Source: an uncultured Pelagibacteraceae bacterium (GTDB lineage: Bacteria > Pseudomonadota > Alphaproteobacteria > Pelagibacterales > Pelagibacteraceae). From it: a DNA stretch of 64,000 nt. The notes below the pieces were generated by a model that saw only the letters and a list, made by a program, of their open reading frames with translations, was not told where the DNA came from and ran no database searches. A program made the position numbers and the translations under genes. Below, piece by piece: positions 26,713 through 37,270 of this stretch. Each line of letters opens with the position of its first letter. The first letter of the stretch is position 1. The stretch lies in contig CACKCM010000001.1 in NCBI GenBank assembly GCA_902598735.1, positions 121,015 through 185,014 of the forward strand. The letters are read 5' to 3'.

Positions 26713-27808
26713 TAAGACTAGGAAAATTTTGCTTTTACCTGGTGACGGAATAGGCCCTGAGGTGGTTGCAGAAGTAAGAAGAATACTTGAATGGATGAAT
26801 AAAACAAAGTCTTTAGATTTTGTTTTAAGCCAAGAATTAATTGGTGGTGCATCTATTGATGCAAATAAAGTTCCAATTACTGATGAGGTTTTTTATAAGT
26901 CTTTAGAGTCTGATGCAGTAATACTAGGTGCTTGTGGCGGACCTAAATGGGATAATTTGGAATTTTCAAAAAAACCCGAGAGAGCTCTTTTAAAACTTAG
27001 AAAAGAGTTAAAGTTATTCGCTAACTTAAGACCAGCTATTTGCTTCAAACAACTTGTTGACTCTTCAACTCTTAAACCAGAAATAGTTTCAGGGTTAGAT
27101 ATCATGATTGTAAGGGAATTAACTGGTGGTATTTATTTCGGTGAACCTCGTGGGATTGAACCAATGGAAAATAACCAAAGAAAAGGTATTAATACTCACT
27201 CATATACTACTTCAGAAATACACCGGATAGCCCGTGTTGCATTTGATTTGGCAAAAAAAAGAAAGAATAAAGTTACTTCCTGCGAAAAATCAAATGTCAT
27301 GGAGGCAGGTATTTTATGGAGAGAAGAGGTACAGGCAATTAAGGACAAAGAATTTAAAAAGGTAGAGCTAAATCATATGTTAGCTGATAACTGTGCGATG
27401 CAGCTCTTAAGATATCCAAAACAATTTGACGTTATTTTAGCAGACAATTTATTTGGAGATATGCTGTCAGACGAGGCAGCAATGCTTACAGGTTCTTTAG
27501 GGCTTTTACCTTCTGCATCATTAGGTGCAAAAGATAAAAATGGAAGAATTAGATCATTATACGAACCAGTTCATGGTTCCGCTCCTGATATCGAGGGAAA
27601 AAATATTGCTAATCCAATAGCTACTATCTTAAGTTTATCTATGGCATTAAGGTATTCCTTAGACCTTAGAAAAGAAGCAGATCAACTTGATAATGCCGTT
27701 CAGAGTGTTTTAGACGATGGTTTAAGAACAAAAGATATAATGTCTAAAAATATGAAAGAGGTTTCTACAACAGAGATGGGTGATGCAATTATCGCAAAAT
27801 TGAAATAA
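26705..27808 (+). CDS. leuB: 3-isopropylmalate dehydrogenase LeuB
   Basis: LeuB carries out NAD-dependent oxidative decarboxylation of 3-isopropylmalate. The 367-residue protein has [11 protein letters not shown] (9-19), the [15 protein letters not shown] segment (about 136-150), the NYEXX-type [14 protein letters not shown], and [21 protein letters not shown] with the metal-binding aspartates, followed by [13 protein letters not shown]. All are diagnostic for LeuB rather than isocitrate dehydrogenase. Confidence 0.97.
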   Translation: MANKTRKILLLPGDGIGPEVVAEVRRILEWMNKTKSLDFVLSQELIGGASIDANKVPITDEVFYKSLESDAVILGACGGPKWDNLEFSKKPERALLKLRKELKLFANLRPAICFKQLVDSSTLKPEIVSGLDIMIVRELTGGIYFGEPRGIEPMENNQRKGINTHSYTTSEIHRIARVAFDLAKKRKNKVTSCEKSNVMEAGILWREEVQAIKDKEFKKVELNHMLADNCAMQLLRYPKQFDVILADNLFGDMLSDEAAMLTGSLGLLPSASLGAKDKNGRIRSLYEPVHGSAPDIEGKNIANPIATILSLSMALRYSLDLRKEADQLDNAVQSVLDDGLRTKDIMSKNMKEVSTTEMGDAIIAKLK

Positions 27809-27819
27809 AGTACGAAATT

Positions 27820-28812
27820 ATGAATTTTGCAATTATTGGTGCCTCAGGAAATGTTGGAAGAAAAACAATAGAAATTTTAGAGAAATCTAAAATAACTATT
27901 GATAATCTTTTCTTGGTTGCATCTTCAAAAAGTGCAGGAAAAAAGATTAAGTTTAAAAATAAAGAAATTGAAATCGAAGCTTTAGAGAATTACAATTTTT
28001 CTAGAGCCCAGATTACTTTTTTTGCTGCTGGAAGTAAGGTAGCTAAAGAATGGGTTCCTAAAGCAGCAAAAGAAACTATTGTTATAGATAACTCTAGTTA
28101 TTTTAGAATGCAAAAAGATGTTCCTCTTGTAGTACCAGAAGTAAATTCAGATGCACTTAATAAACATAAAAACATTATAGCAAATCCGAATTGTTCAACT
28201 ATGCAAATGGTTCTTCCTCTAAAGCCATTGCATGATGAGTATAAAATCAAACGAGTTATAGTTTCAACTTACCAAGCAGTTTCTGGTGCCGGCAAAGAAC
28301 CTATGGATGAGCTTTTTGATCAATCAAGAGATTATTTAGATGGAAAAAAAATTAAGCCAGTAAATTTTACTAAACAAATTGCTTTTAATTTAATTCCACA
28401 TATCGATTCATTTGATCAAGATGGATATACAAAAGAAGAATTAAAAATGACTAATGAAACGAAAAAGATCTTAGATAATGAAATTGATGTTTCCGCAACA
28501 TGCGTGAGAGTTCCTGTTAGAACTGGTCACTCCGAGTCTATAAATATTGAGTTTGATAATCTTTATGATTTCGAGAATATAATTAAAATTTTAAAAAATG
28601 CTCCAGGTTGTAAAGTTATCGATGATCGTAGTGATGGAGGATATATGACCCCACTAGAGGCTGAGGGAAGTTACACGACTTATATATCAAGAATTAGAAA
28701 AGATAATTCAAATATTAAAGCGATTAATTTATGGGTAGTATCAGATAACTTATTAAAAGGAGCGGCGTTAAATACTGTGCAAATTGCTGAGTGTTTAATG
28801 AAAAAATTATAG
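27820..28812 (+). CDS. asd: Aspartate-semialdehyde dehydrogenase Asd
   Basis: Asd reduces aspartyl phosphate to aspartate semialdehyde for lysine, threonine and methionine synthesis. The 330-residue protein has the NADP motif GASGNVGR (7-14), the catalytic cysteine C125 in ANPNCSTMQM, TYQAVSGAGKEPMDEL (substrate-binding region), and RVPVRTGHSESINIEF with the catalytic histidine. It ends 20 bases before sdhC. Confidence 0.96.
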   Translation: MNFAIIGASGNVGRKTIEILEKSKITIDNLFLVASSKSAGKKIKFKNKEIEIEALENYNFSRAQITFFAAGSKVAKEWVPKAAKETIVIDNSSYFRMQKDVPLVVPEVNSDALNKHKNIIANPNCSTMQMVLPLKPLHDEYKIKRVIVSTYQAVSGAGKEPMDELFDQSRDYLDGKKIKPVNFTKQIAFNLIPHIDSFDQDGYTKEELKMTNETKKILDNEIDVSATCVRVPVRTGHSESINIEFDNLYDFENIIKILKNAPGCKVIDDRSDGGYMTPLEAEGSYTTYISRIRKDNSNIKAINLWVVSDNLLKGAALNTVQIAECLMKKL

Positions 28813-28832
28813 TTATAGTTTATAAGATTATT

Positions 28833-29216
28833 ATGCAAAACAATAATCCACTAAGTCCACATCTTCAAATTTATAGATGGCATATATCATCTTTATTATC
28901 AATAACGCACAGAGTAGTAGGTGTAATAAATTTTTTTGCATTAATAGCAATTTGTTTTTGGGCTATTTCATTATTTTTTGGTGAAAATTTCTATCAATCC
29001 TTTGAAAAAATTCTAAATAGTTTCTTTGGAAAGTTTTTGATTATTTCACTTTGTTGGACTTTTAGTTTCCAGATTTTAAATGAAATAAGACACTTGGCAT
29101 GGGATGCTGGTTTTGGTTTTGATTTAAAAATTGCAAAAATAACTGGAATTATTACTTTAATTGGATCTTTTGTATTAACAATTTTATTTTACTTAGTTGG
29201 GAGAAATTTTTTTTAA
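28833..29216 (+). CDS. sdhC: Succinate dehydrogenase cytochrome b556 subunit SdhC
   Basis: From the ATG at 28833 the protein has 127 residues, starting RPLSPHL-like (NNNPLSPHLQIYRW), the usual SdhC opening. It has three membrane helices, the S-x-x-HR quinone-site motif (SITHR, H26) and the heme ligand H87 in RHLAWD. The frame is open upstream to 28791, inside asd, but that would add 14 residues unlike the family. Confidence 0.94.
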   Translation: MQNNNPLSPHLQIYRWHISSLLSITHRVVGVINFFALIAICFWAISLFFGENFYQSFEKILNSFFGKFLIISLCWTFSFQILNEIRHLAWDAGFGFDLKIAKITGIITLIGSFVLTILFYLVGRNFF

Positions 29217-29218
29217 AA

Positions 29219-29545
29219 ATGCATCACTCTACAAAAAAATGGATTTTTACTAAAATTAGTTCAATAATTCTTATTCCTTTTATTATTTGGTTTTTGGTGA
29301 GTTTTGTATCTATTTACGATAAAGGTTATTTAGAAATAATTGATTTTTTTTCAAGTAGATTATCTAAAGTATTATTCTCATTACTAGTTGTTATTGCATT
29401 CTTTTTTTATACATTGACTATTAGTGAGATATTTGAGGATTATTTACATGATGAAAAAACCAAAAATGTCGCAAATAAAGTATTAAATTTATTTGCTATA
29501 ATAGTTCCAATTTTAACAATAATAACTATATACAATCTTAATTAA
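29219..29545 (+). CDS. sdhD: Succinate dehydrogenase membrane anchor subunit SdhD
   Basis: The 108-residue protein has three hydrophobic helices (about 11-31, 46-67 and 87-106), expected of SdhD. The helix-two region holds [10 protein letters not shown], corresponding to the heme/quinone-site segment (H-x-x-x-D). The call also rests on its place between sdhC and sdhA; its last base is shared with the sdhA start. Confidence 0.9.
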   Translation: MHHSTKKWIFTKISSIILIPFIIWFLVSFVSIYDKGYLEIIDFFSSRLSKVLFSLLVVIAFFFYTLTISEIFEDYLHDEKTKNVANKVLNLFAIIVPILTIITIYNLN

Positions 29546-31320
29546 TGAATGCATATAAAATAATTGATCATGAATATGACGTTGTTGTTCTTGGAGCAGG
29601 AGGTTCAGGTTTAAGAGCAGCAGTTGGTTTGTCGGAAGCAGGATTAAAAACTGCTTGCATATCCAAAGTCTTTCCAACAAGAAGCCATACATCAGCAGCT
29701 CAAGGAGGTATTTCCGCTGCATTAGGAAACATGGGTGAAGACGATTGGCGATGGCACATGTATGATACTGTGAAAGGATCCGATTGGTTAGGTGATCAAG
29801 ACGCTATAGAATACCTTTGCAAAGAAGCCCCAAGGGCAGTAGTAGAATTAGAAAGATACGGGGTTCCATTCAGCAGAACTGATGATGGAAAAATATACCA
29901 AAGACCTTTTGGAGGTATGACAAAAAATTATGGTAATGGAACGGCTCAAAGAACTTGTGCAGCTGCCGATAGAACTGGCCACGCTATTTTGCATACTCTT
30001 TATGGTCAAGCTTTAAAGCAACAAACAGAATTTTTTATTGAATATTTCGCATTAGATTTGATTATGAAGAATGGTGAATGCAAAGGTGTGATAGCATGGA
30101 ATTTGACCGACGGCACAATACATAGATTTAGATCACATATTACAATTATTGCAACTGGTGGATACGGCAAAGTTTATTACTCCGCAACCTCAGCTCATAC
30201 ATGTACTGGAGATGGAAACGCGATGGTGCTTAGAGCAGGTTTACCTTTACAAGATATGGAATTTGTACAATTTCATCCAACCGGAATTTATGGAGTTGGC
30301 TGTTTGATAACTGAGGGAGTTAGGGGAGAAGGTGGATTTTTAGTTAATGGTAAAGGTGAAAGATTTATGGAAAGATACGCACCTAACGCGAAAGACTTGG
30401 CCTCTAGAGACGTGGTAAGCAGATCAATGGAAATGGAAATTAACGAAGGTAGAGGTGCAGGAAAAGATAAGGATCATATAAACCTGCATTTAGATCACAT
30501 AGATAAAAAAGTTATTGATGAGAGATTACCAGGTATTTCAGAGGCAGCAAAAACTTTTGCAAATGTTGACGTAAGTAAGGAGCCTATTCCAGTTGTTCCA
30601 ACAGTTCATTACAATATGGGAGGAATTCCTACTAATTATAAAGCTGAGGTGCTTACTTTGAATGGTTCAGAAAAAACTGTGCCTGGATTAATGGCTATAG
30701 GGGAAGCAGCATGTGTTTCAGTTCACGGAGCTAATAGATTAGGATCAAACTCTTTAATTGATCTAGTAGTTTTTGGTAGAGCAGCTGCAAAAAGAGCAGC
30801 AGAGCTTGTGAAGCCTGGAAGTCCTCACGAGGAAGTTTCAAGCTCTGAAACCGATAAGTGCCTTGATAGATTCGATAAAATCCGAAATTCGAATGGCTCT
30901 ACAAAAACATCAGAACTTAGGTTAAAAATGCAAAAAACTATGCAATCCAAGTGTGCAGTGTTTAGAACAGAAAAAACCCTAAAGGAAGGTGTAGATCAAA
31001 TTCGTAAGCCTTATGAAGGTATGAGTGATCTTTCAGTAAAAGATAAGTCATTATTATTTAACACTGATCTTGTTGAAACTTTAGAATTTGATAATTTAAT
31101 AAGCCAGGCTCTTACTACTATGGACTCAGCTTATAATAGAAAAGAAAGTAGAGGTGCTCATGCTAGAGAAGATTTTACAAAAAGAGATGACAAAAATTTT
31201 ATGAAACATACTTTAGCTTGGCAAAAAGGAAAAAAAGTTGAAATAAAATATAGGGATGTTCATTCAAGAACTTTAACAAATGATGTGCAGTATTTTCCTC
31301 CAAAGGAGAGAGTATATTAA
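29545..31320 (+). CDS. sdhA: Succinate dehydrogenase flavoprotein subunit SdhA
   Basis: SdhA oxidises succinate to fumarate in complex II. The 591-residue protein has the Rossmann motif [10 protein letters not shown] (17-26), the covalent FAD histidine H48 in [11 protein letters not shown], the catalytic region with QFHPTGIYG and [18 protein letters not shown], and [19 protein letters not shown] near the C-terminal third. Length matches bacterial and mitochondrial SdhA. Confidence 0.98.
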   Translation: MNAYKIIDHEYDVVVLGAGGSGLRAAVGLSEAGLKTACISKVFPTRSHTSAAQGGISAALGNMGEDDWRWHMYDTVKGSDWLGDQDAIEYLCKEAPRAVVELERYGVPFSRTDDGKIYQRPFGGMTKNYGNGTAQRTCAAADRTGHAILHTLYGQALKQQTEFFIEYFALDLIMKNGECKGVIAWNLTDGTIHRFRSHITIIATGGYGKVYYSATSAHTCTGDGNAMVLRAGLPLQDMEFVQFHPTGIYGVGCLITEGVRGEGGFLVNGKGERFMERYAPNAKDLASRDVVSRSMEMEINEGRGAGKDKDHINLHLDHIDKKVIDERLPGISEAAKTFANVDVSKEPIPVVPTVHYNMGGIPTNYKAEVLTLNGSEKTVPGLMAIGEAACVSVHGANRLGSNSLIDLVVFGRAAAKRAAELVKPGSPHEEVSSSETDKCLDRFDKIRNSNGSTKTSELRLKMQKTMQSKCAVFRTEKTLKEGVDQIRKPYEGMSDLSVKDKSLLFNTDLVETLEFDNLISQALTTMDSAYNRKESRGAHAREDFTKRDDKNFMKHTLAWQKGKKVEIKYRDVHSRTLTNDVQYFPPKERVY

Positions 31321-31322
31321 TA

Positions 31323-32099
31323 ATGGCTCAATTTAGCCTACCGCAAAATTCTAAAATTGAGGTAGGAAACTATTTTAAAGATAAAACTAACTCAAAAAAT
31401 CTAAGAAAAATAAAAGTTTATAGATGGGATCCCTCAACAGGTAAAAATCCAAGAGTGGATACATTTGAAGTTGATATGAATAATTGTGGTCCAAAAGTTT
31501 TGGATATTTTATTTAAAATAAAAAACGAAATAGATCCATCTTTAACATTTAGAAGATCCTGTGCCCACGGTGTTTGCGGATCATGTGCAATGAACATCGA
31601 TGGAGTAAATGGTCTTGCATGCATTAAATCTCATTCGGATATTAATGGAGATCTTAATATTTATCCTTTACCTCACTTAAAAGTAGTAAAAGATTTAATT
31701 GGCGATCTTTCAACTTTATATAAACAATATGAGTCTATTCAACCTTGGTTAAAAGTAGATCAAACTGGTCAAGAGAAAACTGAGCTTAAACAATCACAGA
31801 AAGATAGAGAAAAATTAGATGGATACTACGAATGTATTTTATGCGCTTGTTGCTCTACGTCTTGCCCGAGTTACTGGTGGAATGGTGATAAGTATTTAGG
31901 GCCAGCAGTTTTATTGCAAGCATATCGTTGGATAAATGATAGCAGAGATGGTGATAAAAAAGAGAGGTTAAAGAAAGTAGCTGACGAATTAAAGCTTTAT
32001 AGATGTCATACTATAATGAATTGTACCAATTCATGTCCGAAAGGGCTTAATCCCGCAAAAGCCATAGGCTCTATTAAAAAAATGCTTGCAACAAGCTAA
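31323..32099 (+). CDS. sdhB: Succinate dehydrogenase iron-sulfur subunit SdhB
   Basis: The 258-residue protein carries all three clusters: 2Fe-2S at C80, C85, C88 and C100; 4Fe-4S at C171, C174, C177 with C238; and 3Fe-4S at C181, C228 and C234. It links SdhA to the quinone site. It follows sdhA by two bases and completes sdhCDAB. Confidence 0.98.
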   Translation: MAQFSLPQNSKIEVGNYFKDKTNSKNLRKIKVYRWDPSTGKNPRVDTFEVDMNNCGPKVLDILFKIKNEIDPSLTFRRSCAHGVCGSCAMNIDGVNGLACIKSHSDINGDLNIYPLPHLKVVKDLIGDLSTLYKQYESIQPWLKVDQTGQEKTELKQSQKDREKLDGYYECILCACCSTSCPSYWWNGDKYLGPAVLLQAYRWINDSRDGDKKERLKKVADELKLYRCHTIMNCTNSCPKGLNPAKAIGSIKKMLATS

Positions 32100-32122
32100 A
32101 AGCTTATTTATTCAATAAAAAC

Positions 32123-33616
32123 ATGAACACAATACAGCATTTTGTGAATGGAAATAAGTTCTCAGGTGACTCCAAGAGAGTAGGCAAAGTTTACAATCCA
32201 GCCACAGGTGATCAAAGTGCTGAAGTGAAGTTAGCGTCAGCGAAAGATGTAAATGACGCTGTTGAGAGCGCAAAAAAAGCTTTCGAGACATGGTCTAATA
32301 AGCCTCCACTTCAGAGAGCAAGAGTAATGTTTAAATTTAAAGAATTAATAGAGAAAAATTCTGATGAATTAACTAAAATAATTGTTTCCGAACATGGAAA
32401 AGTTTATGAAGATGCAAAAGGATCACTTACAAGAGGCCTGGAAGTAGTTGAATATGCATGTGGTATACCACAAATGTTAAAAGGAGAATTTACAGAAAAT
32501 GTAGGTTCAAATGTTGATAGTTGGTCAATAAGACAACCTTTAGGAGTTTGTGCTGGGATAACGCCATTTAATTTCCCCGCAATGGTTCCAATGTGGATGT
32601 TTCCAATGGCTATAGCTTGTGGAAATACATTTGTTTTAAAACCATCAGAAAAAGATCCATCGTGCTCAGTTAGATTAGCAGAACTATTAAAAGAGGCTGG
32701 ATTACCTGATGGTGTTTTTAATGTGGTAAACGGGGATAAAGCAGCAGTTGATGCACTAATAAATAATAAAGATGTTGTAGCAATGAGTTTTGTTGGATCT
32801 ACACCAATCGCAAAGTACATTTATGAAGAATGTGCAAAAAATGAAAAAAGAGTGCAAGCTTTAGGAGGTGCCAAAAATCATTGTGTAGTTATGCCAGATT
32901 GTGATTTAGATCAAGCTGTTAACGGACTTATGGGTGCTGCTTACGGTTCAGCAGGTGAGAGATGTATGGCTCAATCTGTAGCGGTAGCTGTAGGAGGAAT
33001 AGGAGATAAGCTAGTAAGTTCATTAGCTAAAAAAGTTGAAGCTCTTAAAGTTGGACCTGGAATGGATAAACAATCAGAGATGGGGCCTCTAATAACAAAG
33101 GAGCACTTAGCAAAAGTAAAAGGATACGTGGACATTGGTGTTAAGGAAGGTGCAAAATTAATTGTTGATGGAAGAAAATTTAAAATACAAGGTTATGAAA
33201 ATGGCTACTATATTGGAGGATGCTTATTTGACAAAGTCACAAAAGATATGAGAATTTACAAAGAGGAGATATTCGGTCCAGTTTTATCAGTTGTAAGAGC
33301 GAAAGATTTTGATGAAGCTCTTCAACTAGTAAATGACCATGAATATGGAAATGGGGTAAGTATTTTCACTAGAGACGGGGACTCTGGTAGAACTTTTTCA
33401 AGTAAAGCAAAGATTGGTATGGTGGGAATAAATATCCCAATTCCTGTACCAATGGCATTCCATAGCTTTGGTGGTTGGAAAAGATCATTATTCGGTGATC
33501 AGCACATGCATGGCCCAGAGGGAGTTAGATTTTATACCAAATTGAAAACAATAACATCAAGATGGCCATCGGGATTAAGATCTGATCCTGAGTTTGTTAT
33601 GCCAACTATGAAATAA
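32123..33616 (+). CDS. mmsA: CoA-acylating methylmalonate-semialdehyde dehydrogenase
   Basis: This enzyme converts methylmalonate or malonate semialdehyde to propionyl- or acetyl-CoA with NAD. The 497-residue aldehyde-dehydrogenase-fold protein has ITPFNFPAMVPMWMFPMAIACGN (146-168), typical of MmsA, K173 in VLKPSEKDPS, and the catalytic cysteine C281 in GSAGERCMAQS. The usual Glu268 of hydrolytic aldehyde dehydrogenases is replaced within ALGGAKNHCVV, as expected for the CoA-dependent MmsA group. It lies between sdhB and mdh and may feed valine or beta-alanine carbon towards the TCA cycle. Confidence 0.93.
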   Translation: MNTIQHFVNGNKFSGDSKRVGKVYNPATGDQSAEVKLASAKDVNDAVESAKKAFETWSNKPPLQRARVMFKFKELIEKNSDELTKIIVSEHGKVYEDAKGSLTRGLEVVEYACGIPQMLKGEFTENVGSNVDSWSIRQPLGVCAGITPFNFPAMVPMWMFPMAIACGNTFVLKPSEKDPSCSVRLAELLKEAGLPDGVFNVVNGDKAAVDALINNKDVVAMSFVGSTPIAKYIYEECAKNEKRVQALGGAKNHCVVMPDCDLDQAVNGLMGAAYGSAGERCMAQSVAVAVGGIGDKLVSSLAKKVEALKVGPGMDKQSEMGPLITKEHLAKVKGYVDIGVKEGAKLIVDGRKFKIQGYENGYYIGGCLFDKVTKDMRIYKEEIFGPVLSVVRAKDFDEALQLVNDHEYGNGVSIFTRDGDSGRTFSSKAKIGMVGINIPIPVPMAFHSFGGWKRSLFGDQHMHGPEGVRFYTKLKTITSRWPSGLRSDPEFVMPTMK

Positions 33617-33619
33617 ACT

Positions 33620-34579
33620 ATGAGAAAAAAAATAACTTTAATTGGTGCTGGACAAATAGGTGGAACATTAGCCCATTTGATAGCTCTAAAAGGGCTTGCG
33701 GATGTAGTTTTATTTGATGTTGCAGTAGGCATAGCAAAAGGAAAAGCGTTAGACATTGCTCAGTCATCTCCTGTGAATGGATTTAACGTAAACTTGTCTG
33801 GAACTGACAATTATGATGATACGAAAAATTCAGATGTTATTATTATAACAGCAGGAGTTCCAAGAAAACCAGGAATGTCCAGAGACGATTTATTAGGAAT
33901 TAATCTTAAAATAATTAAACAAGTTGCTGAAGGTATCAAAAACACTTCTCCTAATGCTTTTGTGATATGTATTACAAATCCATTAGATGTCATTGTTATG
34001 GCATTACAAAAATATTCAAAACTACCTAAAAATAAAGTTGTAGGTATGGCAGGTATATTAGACTCATCAAGGTTTATATACTTCCTCTCAAAAGAATTAA
34101 ATGTACCGGTTCAAAAAATTAAATCATTTGTTCTAGGAGGTCATGGTGACTCTATGGTCGCTATGCTTGGAGCAACTCAAGTTGATGGAAAAAATATTAA
34201 AGATCTTGTTCAAGAGGGAAAAATGAGTAAAGAAAAACTATATAGCATTGTTGAAAGAACTAAAAAAGGAGGAGCAGAAATTGTAAAATATCTAGAGAAA
34301 GGTTCAGCCTTTTATGCACCCGCAGCTTCAGGAGTAGAAATGGCAGAATGTTATTTAAAAGATCTTAAAAAAAAACTTCCGTGCGCAGTGTATCTTAATG
34401 GCGAATATAATGTGAAAAATTTGTATGTTGGAGTTCCTGCAATAATTGGAAAAAAGGGAGTGGAAAAAATAGTTGAAATTCCTCTTTCTTCAACGGAGAA
34501 AAATGATTTCAATAAATCGATAAAATCTGTAGAAGAACTTTTTAATGCTGCAAAAAAAATAGATCCTGATCTTGAATAA
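33620..34579 (+). CDS. mdh: Malate dehydrogenase Mdh
   Basis: The 319-residue LDH-like malate dehydrogenase interconverts malate and oxaloacetate. It has the NAD motif GAGQIGG (9-15), R82 and R88 in [12 protein letters not shown] (R82 is the malate-specific residue at the substrate loop), R151, and catalytic H175 in GGHGDSMV. Its end overlaps the following membrane protein gene by 8 bp. Confidence 0.97.
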   Translation: MRKKITLIGAGQIGGTLAHLIALKGLADVVLFDVAVGIAKGKALDIAQSSPVNGFNVNLSGTDNYDDTKNSDVIIITAGVPRKPGMSRDDLLGINLKIIKQVAEGIKNTSPNAFVICITNPLDVIVMALQKYSKLPKNKVVGMAGILDSSRFIYFLSKELNVPVQKIKSFVLGGHGDSMVAMLGATQVDGKNIKDLVQEGKMSKEKLYSIVERTKKGGAEIVKYLEKGSAFYAPAASGVEMAECYLKDLKKKLPCAVYLNGEYNVKNLYVGVPAIIGKKGVEKIVEIPLSSTEKNDFNKSIKSVEELFNAAKKIDPDLE

Positions 34580-36143
34580 AATAAAAAATTTAATCAATCA
34601 AAATTTATTTTACTTATCATTAATAATATTAAGTTCTTTAATTTTTACATTTTACTCGGGGTATAAAGGAATTTTTCCAATCGATAGCTTTCTAATTTTC
34701 GATGCTGGTTTCAAAGTATTAAACGATTATCATCCTTTCAGAGACTATTGGTCTATAACAGGCCCATTTCTGGACTATATTCAGTTCTTATTTTTTAAAG
34801 TTCTTGGAGTAAGTTGGAAAACATACGTATTTCACGCAGCAATAATAAATATTCTGTTATCTGTAATAACCTTTTTCTTCTTTTATAAAATTGGCTTAAA
34901 AAAAATTCACTCATTTATTTATGCAATAAGTATTTCAATTCTAGGTTATCCATCTGCTGGTACTCCATTTATGGATCACCATGCAACTATTTTTTCATTG
35001 TTTGCTCTAATGAGTTTAATTTTAGCTTTTAAAAATAATAATAGTTTTTATTGGTTCAGTGTGCCAGTTTTACTTGGGTTTTCCTTTTTTTCAAAACAAA
35101 TTCCATCTGTATACTTGGGGTTTCTATTTATATCAGTTATCACGGTATATCTCACTATCACTAAGTTTAAAAAGATCCAATCTATAGTTTATCTTCTATA
35201 CGGAATTTCTTTTTTAATATTAATTTGCGGTTTAATCATATTTGTCAACGCAATACCAATTAAAAATTTTATTATTCAATATGTATTATATCCTATGAGC
35301 ATTGGAGAAGAAAGAAGTGCTAATTTAAATTTTAATTACAAAAATATTTTTTCCCAATTTAAATTTATTTATTTCTCATTATTACTTTTGATTATACCAT
35401 CTTACCACTTGTTCAGCTTGAAAAGAAAAAAACTTAAAGATTTAATAAATATTTTGATTCTGTTTACCTTTTTATTATCGATTTTTATCTTTTTGTATGC
35501 TCAATTAATGACAAAAAATCAGATATTGATTTTTTTTCTTATACCTTTTTGCCTAGGTATATCACATTATTATATTGTAAATTATTTTGACAGTAAAAAA
35601 TTATTTTATTTAATAATTTTTATAGTGATAGTCGCAACTTCAAAATTTCATCTGAGATTTAATGTCGAAAAAAAATTTATGGAATTAAGTGAAGTTGATT
35701 TTAATTTAACACAAGGAGGAGAAATATTAGATTCTAAATTATCCGGAATAAAATGGATAACCCCAAACTATCCAAATAATCCAAAAAAGGAGCTTTTTTT
35801 ACTTCAGGATACAAAAGATAAGATAATCAAAGAAAAAAAAATAAAAATTATTGTCTCTGATTATCAAATACTGCCTTCAATTACCAAAACTGTTAAATTT
35901 GCTCCAAATAAATGGTTTGATGATTTAAGTGTCCCAAATGAGGATAATAAATATTCTAAAGTATACAATAATTTTTTTGAGAATAAATTAAATGAGCATA
36001 ATATTCAGGTTATATTTATTGTTGGTAAAAGTAAGATTAATTACATTTTGAGACACTTTCCGAATAAAGACTGTTTCGTGAAAAATATTTTAAATGAAAT
36101 TGTCATTAAAATTAATATTGAAAAATGTAATTTTGATAATTAA
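34572..36143 (+). CDS. Multi-spanning membrane protein, GT-C glycosyltransferase-like
   Basis: The 523-residue protein has about ten hydrophobic segments followed by a soluble C-terminal region of roughly 140 residues. Near the start, after the first helix, it has [32 protein letters not shown] (about 37-68), the pattern of acidic first-loop residues found in ArnT/PMT-type lipid-linked sugar transferases. Exact family and acceptor are unknown. It begins with TTG inside the last codons of mdh; no in-frame ATG exists nearby. It is the first gene of the island between mdh and sucC and ends in a 4-bp convergent overlap with the next gene. Confidence 0.65.
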   Translation: MNKIKNLINQNLFYLSLIILSSLIFTFYSGYKGIFPIDSFLIFDAGFKVLNDYHPFRDYWSITGPFLDYIQFLFFKVLGVSWKTYVFHAAIINILLSVITFFFFYKIGLKKIHSFIYAISISILGYPSAGTPFMDHHATIFSLFALMSLILAFKNNNSFYWFSVPVLLGFSFFSKQIPSVYLGFLFISVITVYLTITKFKKIQSIVYLLYGISFLILICGLIIFVNAIPIKNFIIQYVLYPMSIGEERSANLNFNYKNIFSQFKFIYFSLLLLIIPSYHLFSLKRKKLKDLINILILFTFLLSIFIFLYAQLMTKNQILIFFLIPFCLGISHYYIVNYFDSKKLFYLIIFIVIVATSKFHLRFNVEKKFMELSEVDFNLTQGGEILDSKLSGIKWITPNYPNNPKKELFLLQDTKDKIIKEKKIKIIVSDYQILPSITKTVKFAPNKWFDDLSVPNEDNKYSKVYNNFFENKLNEHNIQVIFIVGKSKINYILRHFPNKDCFVKNILNEIVIKINIEKCNFDN

Positions 36144-36994
36144 TTAATTTTCTTGATTGTTTTTATTACATTTAAATTTAAATCTTTTTTGATATTTAAA
36201 AAATAATTGAAAGCAAAGTAAGAATTTATTAAAAAGTAAAAAAGTAAAAAAATTAGACTATAATTTGTTTCATATACAATTAAAATAATTAAAAAAATAA
36301 TCGAAGTTCTAAAAAATACTTCTTTATAAAAAACAGTTATTATATTGAGTGAGTGAATTAAAAGAAAATAAAAGTTTACTTTTGAGCTGCCAAAATATCT
36401 TTTTTTTTTCTCTATACCAAAATAATAATTATTTTTGATATTTTTTACTGCACCACTACTAAACGCAATAATTAGATTATTATTAGAGAGAAGTTTTTTT
36501 AAATTATTTCCCGAAAAAGCACAAAAGTTACCAATATTTAAATATTTGCCAGTTAATAAAAAAGTTAACACCAATCTAATATTATTTAAAAATTTTAAAA
36601 TAAAATTTTCTGTCCTTTTAACTCTTTTCGCAAAAACGATTCTATTTGTATTTTGTGTAGCTTTATTTATAAGTTTTTTTAATTTTGAAGGATCATCTTC
36701 GCCGTCTGCATCCATAATGACAACTACAGAATTAGTTTCATGTTCAATTTTTTTGAGCCCTATATAAATTGCCTTTTGACTACCAAGATTTTTATTAAGA
36801 TTTAGCACCTTAATAGTTTTAATATTTGATAATTTTTTTATTTTTGTGCCTATCCCCTCTGTAGAACAATCGTTAACGATAATTATTTTCAAAATTGCTT
36901 TTTGTTTTGAAAATATTTCATTAATCTTTTTTAAAATTTTATTAGCAGATTTCCAGTCATTGTATAAAGGTAAGATAAAAATTATTTTTTTCAA
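36140..36994 (-). CDS. Family 2 glycosyltransferase (DPM1/polyprenyl-phosphate type)
   Basis: The 284-residue protein has a GT-A domain with FILPLYND (6-13), VNDCSTEG (about 40-47), NLGSQKAIYIG and the metal-binding D-x-D in MDADGEDDP (about 94-102). Two hydrophobic C-terminal segments (about 225-265) suggest membrane association. This resembles polyprenyl-phosphate sugar synthases that make the donor for GT-C transferases. The start is a TTG at 36994; no ATG is near. It is the last gene of the minus-strand set. Confidence 0.82.
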   Translation of the reverse strand: MKKIIFILPLYNDWKSANKILKKINEIFSKQKAILKIIIVNDCSTEGIGTKIKKLSNIKTIKVLNLNKNLGSQKAIYIGLKKIEHETNSVVVIMDADGEDDPSKLKKLINKATQNTNRIVFAKRVKRTENFILKFLNNIRLVLTFLLTGKYLNIGNFCAFSGNNLKKLLSNNNLIIAFSSGAVKNIKNNYYFGIEKKKRYFGSSKVNFYFLLIHSLNIITVFYKEVFFRTSIIFLIILIVYETNYSLIFLLFYFLINSYFAFNYFLNIKKDLNLNVIKTIKKIN

Positions 36995-37003
36995 ATCTTA
37001 AAT

Positions 37004-37267
37004 TTAATTTTGTTTATTAATTTCATTTTTTACTTTATCTAAAAATTTTTTTAGTAAAATTGCATCTTCTTTATCAAAAAGCTCGTCTTTTTTAATGGAG
37101 TCTTTGATTTGTTTTCTAATTTCATTTTTGAAAATTTCAATATTTTCTTTAGATCCAATATTATCTATTTTTCTTTCTACACTTCTCAAAGCGTAATTAA
37201 AAGTAAGATGAAAAGTCAAAAAAATTAGTAAAAAAATTATTAAACTCTTATATATAAAAATCTTCAT
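37004..37267 (-). CDS. Small membrane-anchored hypothetical protein
   Basis: The 87-residue protein has one hydrophobic N-terminal segment (about 7-27) and a highly charged, probably helical remainder rich in Lys, Glu and Ile. I do not recognise the family. It lies 3 bases after a large GT-C-like gene and 9 bases before a family 2 glycosyltransferase on the same strand, so it is probably co-expressed with them. Confidence 0.55.
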   Translation of the reverse strand: MKIFIYKSLIIFLLIFLTFHLTFNYALRSVERKIDNIGSKENIEIFKNEIRKQIKDSIKKDELFDKEDAILLKKFLDKVKNEINKQN

Positions 37268-37270
37268 ATC

